Shown: positions 6,213 through 14,338 of the stretch, piece by piece
Layout of the letters: each line of letters opens with the position of its first letter
How positions within the stretch are numbered: position 1 is the stretch's first letter
Assembly: GCA_003560935.1 (NCBI GenBank)
Contig: PWJF01000502.1
Span: forward strand, 1 to 16,249
Length of the DNA: 16,249 nucleotides
Origin: Ignavibacteriales bacterium
Lineage (GTDB): Bacteria; Bacteroidota; Ignavibacteria; T3Sed10-11
Direction of reading: 5' to 3'
Notes under the pieces: generated by a model
What the model was told of the DNA's origin: nothing
The model's input: only the letters and a program-made list of their open reading frames with translations
Databases searched by the model: none
Made by a program: the position numbers and the translations under genes

Positions 6213-8081
6213 TTACCTGAGATAGATCATTCGACCGGTTTCGGTTGTCCCGCCGTACCGGATTGAGTAAAAGTACACACCGCTTGCCTGAAGGCGAGGC
6301 GTCCATGTAACTTCGTGCACCCCTGCAAGATAAAAATCATCGGTCAATGAAGCGACCCGCCTGCCGAGCACATCATATACGTTTATCAGTACGCGATCGT
6401 CGTGCGGTAACTCAAATCGGATCACTGTTCTGTTATTAAACGGATTCGGGAAGTTCTGATGAAGCACAAATCTGTCGGGGATGACCCGCTCAACGACCGT
6501 CACAAGATTATGTACCGGTGAAAGATAAAATTCATGGGCTGTCCCCCGTGGATAGCGTATCAGATTTCCAGAGCTGTCCCGGGCGGTTATAATGAACCGT
6601 AAACTTTGAGCATCATACTGCGTATCAAATATATGCCGGTACAAACCCGAGGTCGTTGCGTTCAACGGCCCGGTGAGTGTAATCGGATACAAAGAATAAT
6701 CGGGATCGTTTGAGGTGCGCAGATGCAGAGTAACCGTCTCTTTTATAAGACCGTCTTGAGCGGTTAAAAAAGTTTGTAACGCCGGACTGCCGTCGGTCAG
6801 CTGTCGCAGTACCGGATAAGCGAGTGCGGCGGGCGCATCCAGTATACCGTAACCGAACGTATTATCCGGTTCGCCGGTCCGGCGGGCGCTCATGCGTAGT
6901 GCGTTACGCAATTCAGCTGCGGTAAGATCACGGCGTGCGGAAAGTATCAACCCTGCCGTACCGGATACGATCGGCGCTGAAAGCGAAGTGCCGGAAGAGG
7001 CAGCGTATCCCGATGACCCAACTTGCGCGTACGTTACTTGAACACCGATAGCCGAAACATCCGGTTTGATCCGTCCGTCTGCCGAAGGACCGCGAGAGCT
7101 GAAATTCGCGATGTCTTCATTCGCATTAATCGCCCCCGCGGCAATAACGTATCTTCCGTCGGCCGGTGATGTGATTATTCTCCAGGGAGTAGCGCCGGAA
7201 TTACCGGCGGAGGCAATAACAAGTATCCCCTTCTCGAATGCAATATCCGCAGCAATAGTCGTGACCGCAGTTTTACCGTCCATATCATCCGGTGTGTAGT
7301 TATATGCCGGATTATCAAATGTACTGTACCCCAGCGAAGTTGAAACGATATCCACTCCCATCTCATCCATCCATTCTATTCCCGCGACCCAGAAATCTTC
7401 CTCTATCGGAGTTTCGGAGCGGACATCTTCAGTCGCACCGAGCAGAAATTGCGCATCATGAGCAACCCCGATAAAGGTACCCGGATCGTACCCTGCTACA
7501 ACCGAAAATACCCAGGTACCGTGATCGTAGTGACTCTGCGGTAATTGATCGTCGCTGTAATGTTCGGCGACAAAGTCGCGTTCGGTTATCACTTGTGCAT
7601 TTTGTAATGCAACATGTTGATCCCAACGATAACCGGTATCCAGAAATCCGATCGTTACCCCGCTGCCCGTAATTCCCACGGTATGAAGCACATCGATCCC
7701 GTGCATTTTGATCTGAGTTTCCGAAAGTCCGTAATAGTTTTCCGTATCAAGGTATCGATCCTGAAGATCGACGGGATGTCCGGGTTCCGGTACCGGTTGC
7801 GGCCGCGCCATGCGGGCAACCGGTTGAATTGCGGCAACAAACGGAAATGAGCGAATTGTTTCGAGTTGGTCCGGCGCGGCCGGTACCGAGACCGCATTCA
7901 GCCATCGCGACCGGACCGTTACCGAATCGGTAACCGAGAGAATCTCATCCACATACATTTCTGATACAGATACCTCGTTATCTTTATCGGTAAAAAAAAT
8001 CCAGTATCGTTGATGATCCTGACTTTCAAGCGGAAAGATAAACAACAAGGATATAATACACACTATAAACGATCCATGCAT
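6213..8081 (-). CDS. Secreted subtilisin-like serine protease with T9SS type-A sorting domain
   Basis: This 622-residue exported protein begins with a signal peptide (about 1-20), followed by an I9-like propeptide region (about 25-95). The peptidase S8 domain (about 135-425) carries the triad Asp148 in GFLDTG, His187 in HYDHGT and Ser366 in SGTSLSAP, with the oxyanion Asn294 in ASAGNSG. An Ig-like linker (about 430-530) precedes a C-terminal sorting domain: VLHQNFPNPFNNRTVIRFEL (539-558), VYDVLGRRV (568-576), ASGVYFYSI (599-607). That ending directs proteins of Bacteroidetes and relatives through the outer membrane by T9SS, with removal of the tail. Substrate is unknown. It is the last gene of the parvulin-MoxR-antiporter run, starting 14 bp after the antiporter stop, which suggests co-transcription. 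The ribosome site is weak (CGGGG). All catalytic residues are present, so it should be active. Confidence 0.93.
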   Translation of the reverse strand: MHGSFIVCIISLLFIFPLESQDHQRYWIFFTDKDNEVSVSEMYVDEILSVTDSVTVRSRWLNAVSVPAAPDQLETIRSFPFVAAIQPVARMARPQPVPEPGHPVDLQDRYLDTENYYGLSETQIKMHGIDVLHTVGITGSGVTIGFLDTGYRWDQHVALQNAQVITERDFVAEHYSDDQLPQSHYDHGTWVFSVVAGYDPGTFIGVAHDAQFLLGATEDVRSETPIEEDFWVAGIEWMDEMGVDIVSTSLGYSTFDNPAYNYTPDDMDGKTAVTTIAADIAFEKGILVIASAGNSGATPWRIITSPADGRYVIAAGAINANEDIANFSSRGPSADGRIKPDVSAIGVQVTYAQVGSSGYAASSGTSLSAPIVSGTAGLILSARRDLTAAELRNALRMSARRTGEPDNTFGYGILDAPAALAYPVLRQLTDGSPALQTFLTAQDGLIKETVTLHLRTSNDPDYSLYPITLTGPLNATTSGLYRHIFDTQYDAQSLRFIITARDSSGNLIRYPRGTAHEFYLSPVHNLVTVVERVIPDRFVLHQNFPNPFNNRTVIRFELPHDDRVLINVYDVLGRRVASLTDDFYLAGVHEVTWTPRLQASGVYFYSIRYGGTTETGRMIYLR

Positions 8082-8095
8082 TCCGCACCCCGAAA

Positions 8096-9022
8096 TTAAA
8101 ATAGAAAAACAAGAAACACTACATATGCTGCCAGAAGAATTATCCCTTCCGTCCGGTTCACAACAAAACTCGTTCGCATAAAAATAAACAGTATAATCGA
8201 AAATGCGATCATAACGGGAAACTCAAACACACGCGACGAAGCATCGACAAAAATGGGATGAATAGCCGACACGCCGCCGATTACAAACAAAATGTTAAAA
8301 ATATTGCTGCCGATAATGTTCCCGAGTATTATGCCTGTGTTTTTTTTCACAACCGCGACAATAGTCGCGGCGAGTTCGGGAAGCGACGTACCGACCGCAA
8401 CGAGCGTTATCCCTATGACAAATTCCGATACTCCTAATTCACGCGCAATTGCAACGCCCGATTCAACCATGAGATGCGACCCTCCGACCAGCAATCCGGC
8501 GCCGCCGGCAATGAAGATAACGTGCACTACCTTCAGCGGAGTGTTACTTTTCGACGGCGAAGTATATCCCGGCTCCTTATTCGTCCGTTTGATCAGATAC
8601 CACGTGAACAACAGTATTCCGGTAATAAAAAAAATCCCATGGTAAAATCCTATAGAATTACTGAATGCAAACAGATATAGCAATGCCGATGATATAAACA
8701 ATACAGGATAATAGAGTGTAAGAGAGTGGGTATCGACATCGACCGGGCGGAGGAACGCTGCAATACCGAGTATTAATCCGATATTGGCAATATTACTGCC
8801 GACGACATTACCGAGAGCGATATCGCTGCTTCCGGCTAAAGCAGAAATCAGACTGACAATAAATTCCGGAGCGGATGTTCCGAAAGCGACAACCGTTAAA
8901 CCGATAACGACCGGTCGTATGCCCATCGCTTTCGCAATGTTAATGGAACCCCGTACAAGCCCTTCGGCTCCGGCATACAGGAGCACCGCCCCCGTAAAGA
9001 AGGTAAGTACGGAGAGGATCAT
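8096..9022 (-). CDS. Calcium/sodium antiporter, CaCA family (YrbG-like)
   Basis: This 308-residue, highly hydrophobic protein shows the two inverted alpha repeats of the Ca2+/cation antiporter family: GTSAPEF (48-54) with GNVVGSNIAN (71-80), and GTSLPELA (211-218) with GNIIGSNIFN (234-243). The two acidic residues, Glu53 and Glu216, are the expected ion ligands. About ten membrane segments are visible, with a short charged loop near 146-164 between the halves; length fits YrbG-type exchangers (about 325). The family exchanges cytoplasmic Ca2+ for external Na+ or H+ across the inner membrane. Its ATG overlaps the MoxR stop by one base (TAATG), implying translational coupling. Ion specificity is inferred from family. 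Confidence 0.93.
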   Translation of the reverse strand: MILSVLTFFTGAVLLYAGAEGLVRGSINIAKAMGIRPVVIGLTVVAFGTSAPEFIVSLISALAGSSDIALGNVVGSNIANIGLILGIAAFLRPVDVDTHSLTLYYPVLFISSALLYLFAFSNSIGFYHGIFFITGILLFTWYLIKRTNKEPGYTSPSKSNTPLKVVHVIFIAGGAGLLVGGSHLMVESGVAIARELGVSEFVIGITLVAVGTSLPELAATIVAVVKKNTGIILGNIIGSNIFNILFVIGGVSAIHPIFVDASSRVFEFPVMIAFSIILFIFMRTSFVVNRTEGIILLAAYVVFLVFLF

Positions 9023-10017
9023 TAGTCTTTTGCAACATCGAGAAGTTTTTGAACAATCTGAATAGCTGCAACGCCGTCCGCTTCAGCGTTAAAATTGGTC
9101 ACTATTCTATGTCGTAAAACCGGCCCCGTCATTGCGCGGACATCGTCAATATCCGGCGTATGCCGTCCCTGCAACAGTGCGCGGACTTTTGCACCGAGAA
9201 TGAGAAATTGCGATGCGCGCGGACCGGCACCCCAACTGAGCCAATTCTTTATGAAATCGGGTGAGCCGTTCGCTCCGGGCCGCGTGATGTTGACCAGCTC
9301 AACAGCATACTTTATCACGTTATCGGCAACCGGTACTTTCCGGACAAGGTCCTGATACTGAATGATCTGATCCGCATTCAACACCTGATGAAGCTCTGCC
9401 TCATACATACTTGTTGTTGATTTAACGATCTCGATCTCTTCTTCTTTTGACGGATAATCAAGCCAGAGATTGAACATAAAGCGGTCGAGCTGCGCTTCGG
9501 GCAGCGGGTAGGTCCCCTCCTGCTCGATGGGATTTTGTGTCGCGAGCACAAAGAAGGGCTCTTTTAAAACATACGTATTTCCGGCTGCGGTAACACGATG
9601 CTCCTGCATCGCTTCGAGAAGAGCGGATTGTGTCTTCGGGGGTGTTCTGTTTATTTCATCGGCAAGAACAATATTGGCAAACACGGGTCCTTCGACAAAA
9701 CGGAAATGTTTTTCTCCGGTTGAAACATTTTCTTCGATTATTTCCGTGCCGGTAATATCGCTCGGCATGAGATCCGGGGTAAACTGAATCCGCGAAAACT
9801 TGAGATCAAAAACCCGGGCAAGCGTCTTTATCAGCAGTGTTTTTGCCAATCCGGGGACACCGACCAGAAGACAGTGTCCCCGTGCCAGCAAGCTTATGAG
9901 CAACTGATCTATTATCTCTTCCTGCCCGACGATAACTTTGGCAATCTCTTTTTTTACATCCTGATATGCTTCCGAAACATCAGAGGCTAACCGAACATCA
10001 TCTTTTGTTTTTGCCAC
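9022..10017 (-). CDS. MoxR-type AAA+ ATPase
   Basis: A protein of 331 residues with Walker A GVPGLAKT (53-60), Walker B VLADE (117-121) followed by INRTPPKTQSALLEAMQE, sensor 1 in ATQNPIEQEGTYPLPEAQ (159-176), and a C-terminal lid containing RASQFLILGAKVRALLQGR. This is the MoxR family (AAA_3 plus lid), cytoplasmic chaperone-like ATPases that usually act with VWA or DUF58 partners on protein maturation or metal insertion. Start is GTG at 10017, with GAGGA about 6 nt upstream. The gene lies 12 bp behind the SurA-like gene and overlaps the antiporter by one base. The customary DUF58/VWA/Bat genes are absent from this run, so its partner is not visible here. Confidence 0.95.
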   Translation of the reverse strand: MAKTKDDVRLASDVSEAYQDVKKEIAKVIVGQEEIIDQLLISLLARGHCLLVGVPGLAKTLLIKTLARVFDLKFSRIQFTPDLMPSDITGTEIIEENVSTGEKHFRFVEGPVFANIVLADEINRTPPKTQSALLEAMQEHRVTAAGNTYVLKEPFFVLATQNPIEQEGTYPLPEAQLDRFMFNLWLDYPSKEEEIEIVKSTTSMYEAELHQVLNADQIIQYQDLVRKVPVADNVIKYAVELVNITRPGANGSPDFIKNWLSWGAGPRASQFLILGAKVRALLQGRHTPDIDDVRAMTGPVLRHRIVTNFNAEADGVAAIQIVQKLLDVAKD

Positions 10018-10029
10018 GTAGTCCTCACA

Positions 10030-11310
10030 TTACATCTTTTTTTCCCAGTATATCTCTTCGCGCAGTTCCTTAATCATCTTTTCGAATTCACGTTCCATTT
10101 TCTCCTGCAAGGCAAACCGTTCAAGGAATTGATAATCGCGATCGAAATCCACGGGACTTTCGGGGGTTCGTTCCATTAATTTAATTATTGAGTAACCATA
10201 CCCTTCCACGAGATTTACCCGGGCAGGTTCACTGATTTGTCCTACTTCTAATTCCGCAACGACGCGGCGTATATCGGATTCAAGCTGATCCATAGGAACG
10301 TTACCGAGCAGCCCGCCGAATGGGGCTGTATCGGTATCCTGCGAGTATTCCGCCGCAAGGTATTCAAATGATTCCCCATCGATTACACGCTGGCGGAGTT
10401 CACGGAGTTTTGCAATTGTAGGTTGATCGCTCTCCTCGCCCCGTTCTAAACGAATAAGTATATGGCGGGGTCGAACGGAATCACCGCGCCGGTCTTCGAG
10501 CTTGATTATATGGAGGCCGAATTGAGTCTCGACAATATCCGATACCTGTCCCGGCTCCATGGCAAAGACCGCTTCTTCAAATTCACGCACAAACAGTCCC
10601 CGGCGTACCCATCCGAGATCGCCGCCTCGATCGGCTGTACCGGTATCTTTTGAATATTCCCTGGCGAGCGCTTCAAAATCACTGCCTGCAAGGACACTAT
10701 CACGTATCCGTTCCGCGTGCGCATATGCATTAGCACGGACATTCTCGTCTTCTTCGGGTATGATAAATATATGTGCTACTTCTGCCCGTTCGGGTACGGG
10801 GGGCAACTCGTCCCGGTGTTTCTCATAGAAATTTCGTACCTCGCGACGGCTCACGTTCATGGTCTGGAACTTCTTACCCTGTAACCGCTGTACGAGCAAT
10901 TCCTTCCGTATATCGTCGCGCATTTCACGACGCAACCGGGGAATGCTCATGCCCAGTTGTTCTGCCACCTGTTCGAGTGAACCGTATGCCTGTTCGAACT
11001 GCCGAAGCTGATGATCAAGTTCCTGTTGAATTTCCGCATCCGATACGACAATACTATCACGAACTGCTTTCGCAAGCAATAGTCGTTTATTAATCATGCT
11101 TTCGAGTAACTGCTCCTTCAACTGGGGAATCTGCCGCTGATCAATCCGCTGCTGCATCGCGTACATTTGCGCCTGGCTCACCAGTTCGGATTCAAGTATG
11201 ATCTCATTGTCGACAACGGCGATAATCCGGTCTGCGATATCCTGCGCATGTACGTAAACCGTACCGGAACCGATCAACCATATCAGTGAAAAAATTATTA
11301 AACTCCTCAT
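10030..11310 (-). CDS. SurA-like periplasmic chaperone / peptidyl-prolyl isomerase
   Basis: At 426 residues it matches E. coli SurA (428) in size and plan. A signal peptide with VHA cleavage after about residue 22 is followed by the SurA_N helical chaperone domain (about 23-165). Parvulin 1 (about 176-272) has AEVAHIFI, FEALAREYSKDTGTADRGGD and FGLHIIKL; parvulin 2 (about 280-380) has RPRHILIRL, FEYLAAEYSQDTDTAPFGGL and GYSIIKL. A C-terminal helix (YQFLERFALQEKMEREFEKM) closes the chaperone module. Both parvulins keep the His of the RHILIRL/AHIFI strand and the FG..II strand; parvulin 1 looks the more canonical. The family escorts outer-membrane proteins across the periplasm. Third in the run: 48 bp after the preceding gene, 12 bp before MoxR. 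The symbol is withheld because several SurA paralogues sit side by side. Confidence 0.92.
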   Translation of the reverse strand: MRSLIIFSLIWLIGSGTVYVHAQDIADRIIAVVDNEIILESELVSQAQMYAMQQRIDQRQIPQLKEQLLESMINKRLLLAKAVRDSIVVSDAEIQQELDHQLRQFEQAYGSLEQVAEQLGMSIPRLRREMRDDIRKELLVQRLQGKKFQTMNVSRREVRNFYEKHRDELPPVPERAEVAHIFIIPEEDENVRANAYAHAERIRDSVLAGSDFEALAREYSKDTGTADRGGDLGWVRRGLFVREFEEAVFAMEPGQVSDIVETQFGLHIIKLEDRRGDSVRPRHILIRLERGEESDQPTIAKLRELRQRVIDGESFEYLAAEYSQDTDTAPFGGLLGNVPMDQLESDIRRVVAELEVGQISEPARVNLVEGYGYSIIKLMERTPESPVDFDRDYQFLERFALQEKMEREFEKMIKELREEIYWEKKM

Positions 11311-11358
11311 CCTTCCAATCCCTCTCTTTTTATATATAATTACACGTGAAAATTTTCT

Positions 11359-12225
11359 TTATTGCAGCTCATCATCGTGCGGTTGTATCTCAAACGTTAT
11401 ATCTATGGGGTATCTGCGACGGAGGTCGAGTACAAGTTGTTCATAACTCTCCTGTCGTTTTTCTATAACAAGTCTTTCCTTAATTTCGTTCGAGACGTAG
11501 TCGATCGGATACGGGCTCCCGCTTTGGATAGTCCCGTGATGCCGCACAATGTAAAAGCCGCGCGACGTGGATACCGGAAACGATACGCCGCCCGCACCGA
11601 GCTGGCGCGCCGCACGCCAGATCTCCGCCGGATACAGATCCCCCTCCCGGTAATATCCCCGCTCACCGACTTCGATCACACTACTCATCTGGTCTGCATT
11701 ATCAAGAATAGAATTCAGAGCGGTTTCCCAATCGGTTCCCTGTACGACCGAATTCCGGAATGACGTTGCAACATTTCGCTGTTCAAATAAAACATAACCT
11801 ACCTCGACAATCGGAGCATCGGCGGTAAACTCATCTTTGTGAGCTTCAAAATATGCCTCGACCTGTTCGTCGCTTATGTCGGGATAAATTTCGGCATAAA
11901 TTTCATCTTCAAGCAGTGCGTTAATTGCCAGATGGCGGCGAACATCCCGTAGCGGCTTCAGAACGCGGTCATCGCGATCGAGACCGCGGCGGCGGGCTTC
12001 CTGATACAGTATTTCCGATGTCAGCCATTGGTTAACATATTCCCGCACCATCGCTTCGTTCATACCGTGACTCTCATCCAGGCGTTCATTGATCATCTCA
12101 AGCGTCAGATACTCATCATTGACCCGGGCAACATATTCTTCCGGCTCCTCCGTGCGATCACACCCGTATCCTAACACAAAAAACACACTTACAACTGCCA
12201 GTGCTGCCAATCTTCTCCAGTTCAT
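11359..12225 (-). CDS. Lipoprotein with degenerate parvulin (PpiC/SurA_N-like) fold
   Basis: This 288-residue protein opens with a basic, hydrophobic signal (MNWRRLAALAVVSVFFVLGYGC) giving a lipobox-like GYGC with Cys22. The next part (about 30-125) is SurA_N/PrsA-like: a short strand then helices, YVARVNDEYLTLEMINERLD through REYVNQWLTSEILYQEARRR. A parvulin-like region (about 138-240) keeps the order VEVGYVLFE, then GERGYYREGDLYPAEIWRAA, then LGAGGVSFPVSTSRGFYIVR, but the usual His of the first strand and the SED..S..GGDLG loop are missing. It may therefore be a chaperone without isomerase activity. Its ATG overlaps the stop of the upstream foldase gene by 4 bp (ATGA). Position between two canonical parvulin proteins supports the family call. 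Confidence 0.8.
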   Translation of the reverse strand: MNWRRLAALAVVSVFFVLGYGCDRTEEPEEYVARVNDEYLTLEMINERLDESHGMNEAMVREYVNQWLTSEILYQEARRRGLDRDDRVLKPLRDVRRHLAINALLEDEIYAEIYPDISDEQVEAYFEAHKDEFTADAPIVEVGYVLFEQRNVATSFRNSVVQGTDWETALNSILDNADQMSSVIEVGERGYYREGDLYPAEIWRAARQLGAGGVSFPVSTSRGFYIVRHHGTIQSGSPYPIDYVSNEIKERLVIEKRQESYEQLVLDLRRRYPIDITFEIQPHDDELQ

Positions 12226-14222
12226 TCGTCCTCCGTTACAAATGCTTGTTGTAATTTCTCAGGAAACATTTCAACCTGATATCGCTGCCTGAGGTTTTCT
12301 ACCCATTCCTGTTCAATCTTTTTCGCCATCATATCCTGATATTCGCCGGTCACGTGCGCGCGGGCTTCTTCAAATGTTTTGGTTCTCGCCGGATCCCGCT
12401 CACGTGTTTTTACAATAGCATAGTTGTTGCCGAACTTGAACGGGGCGCTCACTTCACCGGCTTCTTGCTCAAATCCCCGTTTCGCCAGCTCATCACGGTC
12501 TGCATTGATCATGCCGGTAACACCGCGCTGCCGCTTCATCCCGGACCTGACGGTATGTTCTGCAGCAAGCTCTTCCATATCCTCACCGGCGGTTATTTTT
12601 TCATACAATTCCTGTGCAAGACTTTCACTCCGTACTACTATCTCGCATATTTGCACTCTGTCCGGGAAGGTAAAACGCTCCTTGTATTCTTCGTAATACT
12701 CAACGAGCCGATCTTCCGAGAGATCGATATTATCCCATACTCTTTTTTGCTCTATATAATAGATGAGGATGCCATCGCGGTACTCATCGATCTTGCCTGC
12801 AAATTCCGGATATCGTTCTTCAATATCTTCTGCCTCTTTTTGAATCAATTCAACCTCTTCGACCCGGTCGAGCATATCACGAAGGTGGTTCGGCATCAGC
12901 CTGCGGCCCGTGAACTCGGGATTATTTTGAATCTGTTTTGCCCCACGCTTGGCAGAAATCGTATTGCCCGCTATAGTAAACAACGGTTGATCCACGATTG
13001 ACGCGTCGAGTGAGTCGTGCCATGCATGTGTAACGGCAAACCATTGTGTGTCGACGGCGGCAACAAATGCTTCAATGTGCTCATCGTGACGTATCAGTGA
13101 GTATTTTTCCTTTAACGATGCAACAAAGTTTTTATGATCTTCCTGCATATGCCGCTGCTGATACTGCCGTCTCAAATTGTCTTTCATCTCTTCATATGAC
13201 GATAACGGTTCTATATCTGTTACCTTGATAATATGAAATCCGTATTCGGTTCGTACAATATCGGAGACTTCTCCGGGCTGCATTGAAAAAGCAACATGTT
13301 CGAAATCCGGAGGAAGAGACCGCCGCCGTATTGTGCCGAGGTCGCCTCCCCGTTCCGCACTCTGTCTGTCTTCGGAGTATTCCAGTGCAGTTTCCCGAAA
13401 ACCGGCGCCGGCCTTCAATATATCCTGCACTTCCCGGATTTTGTTGTACGCATTCAACGTATCCTGCGGGCTCATACCCGGTTGAGCAAATGTCATTATG
13501 TGCGACACACGAATATTTCCCGTCGCAGGTTTTCGATCTGTTAGTGTAATAATATGATAGCCGAATTGTGTTCTGACCGGCTCGCGGGTAAATTCTCCGG
13601 CTTCAAGACGATACACGGCGTCTTCAAACGGCTTTACCATCATGCCGCCGGAAAAATACTGGAGATCACCTTTATTGTTTTGAACACCCGGATCTTCCGA
13701 GTAACGTATCGCTAAATCCGCAAACGATTCACCCTGTTCAAGCTTCTGTATAACTTCTTGTGCTTTTCGATACGAAAGCATGGTATCGGTCGGTTCGGGA
13801 TTCTGAGGAAGACGTAACAGGATATGACTTGCCCGAAGTTCTTCTGTTCTTCTATTATACATTTCACGTAAAGCCGGTTCAACCAGTTCGCGCTCGATAA
13901 GAAATGCAGCCGCGAGAGATTTCCGGTACTCTTCGAGTTCCGTTTGTATATCAGGTTCCAGATGCAAACCCGAATCGTAAGCATCCCTGATCTTCATTTT
14001 GAATTTAACGAGTAGATCGAGAAATTCTTCCCGTTCTTCGGTCGTGGCTTGTTTTCCTCTATCCCACCCGCCATTTAACCGGGCATAGGTCGATTCATAC
14101 TCCTGAAGCAATAACGGTTGGTTATCGATAGTTGCCACAACGGTCTGTGCGTGATGTCGGGTACAACCGGTGAGCAAGAGTATAGTTAAAAGGGGTATAA
14201 TGAATACGAAATGATTCTTCAT
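12222..14222 (-). CDS. Large lipoprotein foldase with three parvulin (PpiC) domains
   Basis: A 666-residue protein from ATG 14222, with signal MKNHFVFIIPLLTILLLTGC and lipidated Cys20. A SurA_N-like helical region (about 25-125) is followed by parvulin 1 (about 128-228; ASHILLRL, ADLAIRYSEDPG, FGYHIITL) and parvulin 2 (about 238-336; VSHIMTF, ALEYSEDRQSAERGGDLG, YGFHIIKV). A second SurA_N-like helical block (about 410-515) leads to a diverged third parvulin (about 520-606; QICEIVVR, MEELAAEH, FGNNYAIVK). The protein therefore looks like two SurA/PrsA units in tandem. An alternative ATG at 14243 adds 7 residues, but the predicted transcript starts near 14247, leaving no room for a ribosome site, whereas AGGAGA (14233-14238) serves 14222. 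It is first in a tight run of foldase genes and is expected to work at the periplasmic face of a membrane. Confidence 0.92.
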   Translation of the reverse strand: MKNHFVFIIPLLTILLLTGCTRHHAQTVVATIDNQPLLLQEYESTYARLNGGWDRGKQATTEEREEFLDLLVKFKMKIRDAYDSGLHLEPDIQTELEEYRKSLAAAFLIERELVEPALREMYNRRTEELRASHILLRLPQNPEPTDTMLSYRKAQEVIQKLEQGESFADLAIRYSEDPGVQNNKGDLQYFSGGMMVKPFEDAVYRLEAGEFTREPVRTQFGYHIITLTDRKPATGNIRVSHIMTFAQPGMSPQDTLNAYNKIREVQDILKAGAGFRETALEYSEDRQSAERGGDLGTIRRRSLPPDFEHVAFSMQPGEVSDIVRTEYGFHIIKVTDIEPLSSYEEMKDNLRRQYQQRHMQEDHKNFVASLKEKYSLIRHDEHIEAFVAAVDTQWFAVTHAWHDSLDASIVDQPLFTIAGNTISAKRGAKQIQNNPEFTGRRLMPNHLRDMLDRVEEVELIQKEAEDIEERYPEFAGKIDEYRDGILIYYIEQKRVWDNIDLSEDRLVEYYEEYKERFTFPDRVQICEIVVRSESLAQELYEKITAGEDMEELAAEHTVRSGMKRQRGVTGMINADRDELAKRGFEQEAGEVSAPFKFGNNYAIVKTRERDPARTKTFEEARAHVTGEYQDMMAKKIEQEWVENLRQRYQVEMFPEKLQQAFVTEDE

Positions 14223-14253
14223 GGAAGGTTCGTCTCTCCTCATACAAATAATT

Positions 14254-14283
14254 ATTATATTCTATTAATTGTTCTTTAATCAA
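14254..14283 (-). promoter_or_regulatory. Promoter of the foldase-MoxR-antiporter-protease run
   Basis: On the minus strand TTGATT (14278-14283) and a perfect TATAAT (14254-14259) are separated by 18 bp. Initiation about 7 nt downstream, near 14247, would give a 25-nt leader to the ATG at 14222 that includes AGGAGA. A short palindrome ACAGA-G-TCTGT (14292-14302) lies 8 bp upstream of the -35 and could be a regulator site. Confidence 0.6.
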
Positions 14284-14338
14284 TGATCCCGACAGAGTCT
14301 GTAGAATTAATATAGCTTAAACGTTGTAAATTAACAAT

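Noticed and set aside
12354..13001. 215-codon plus-strand open frame inside the large foldase gene
   Set aside because: It is antisense to a clear parvulin protein, has no domain, and its hydrophobic, Cys-rich translation is typical of a shadow frame.
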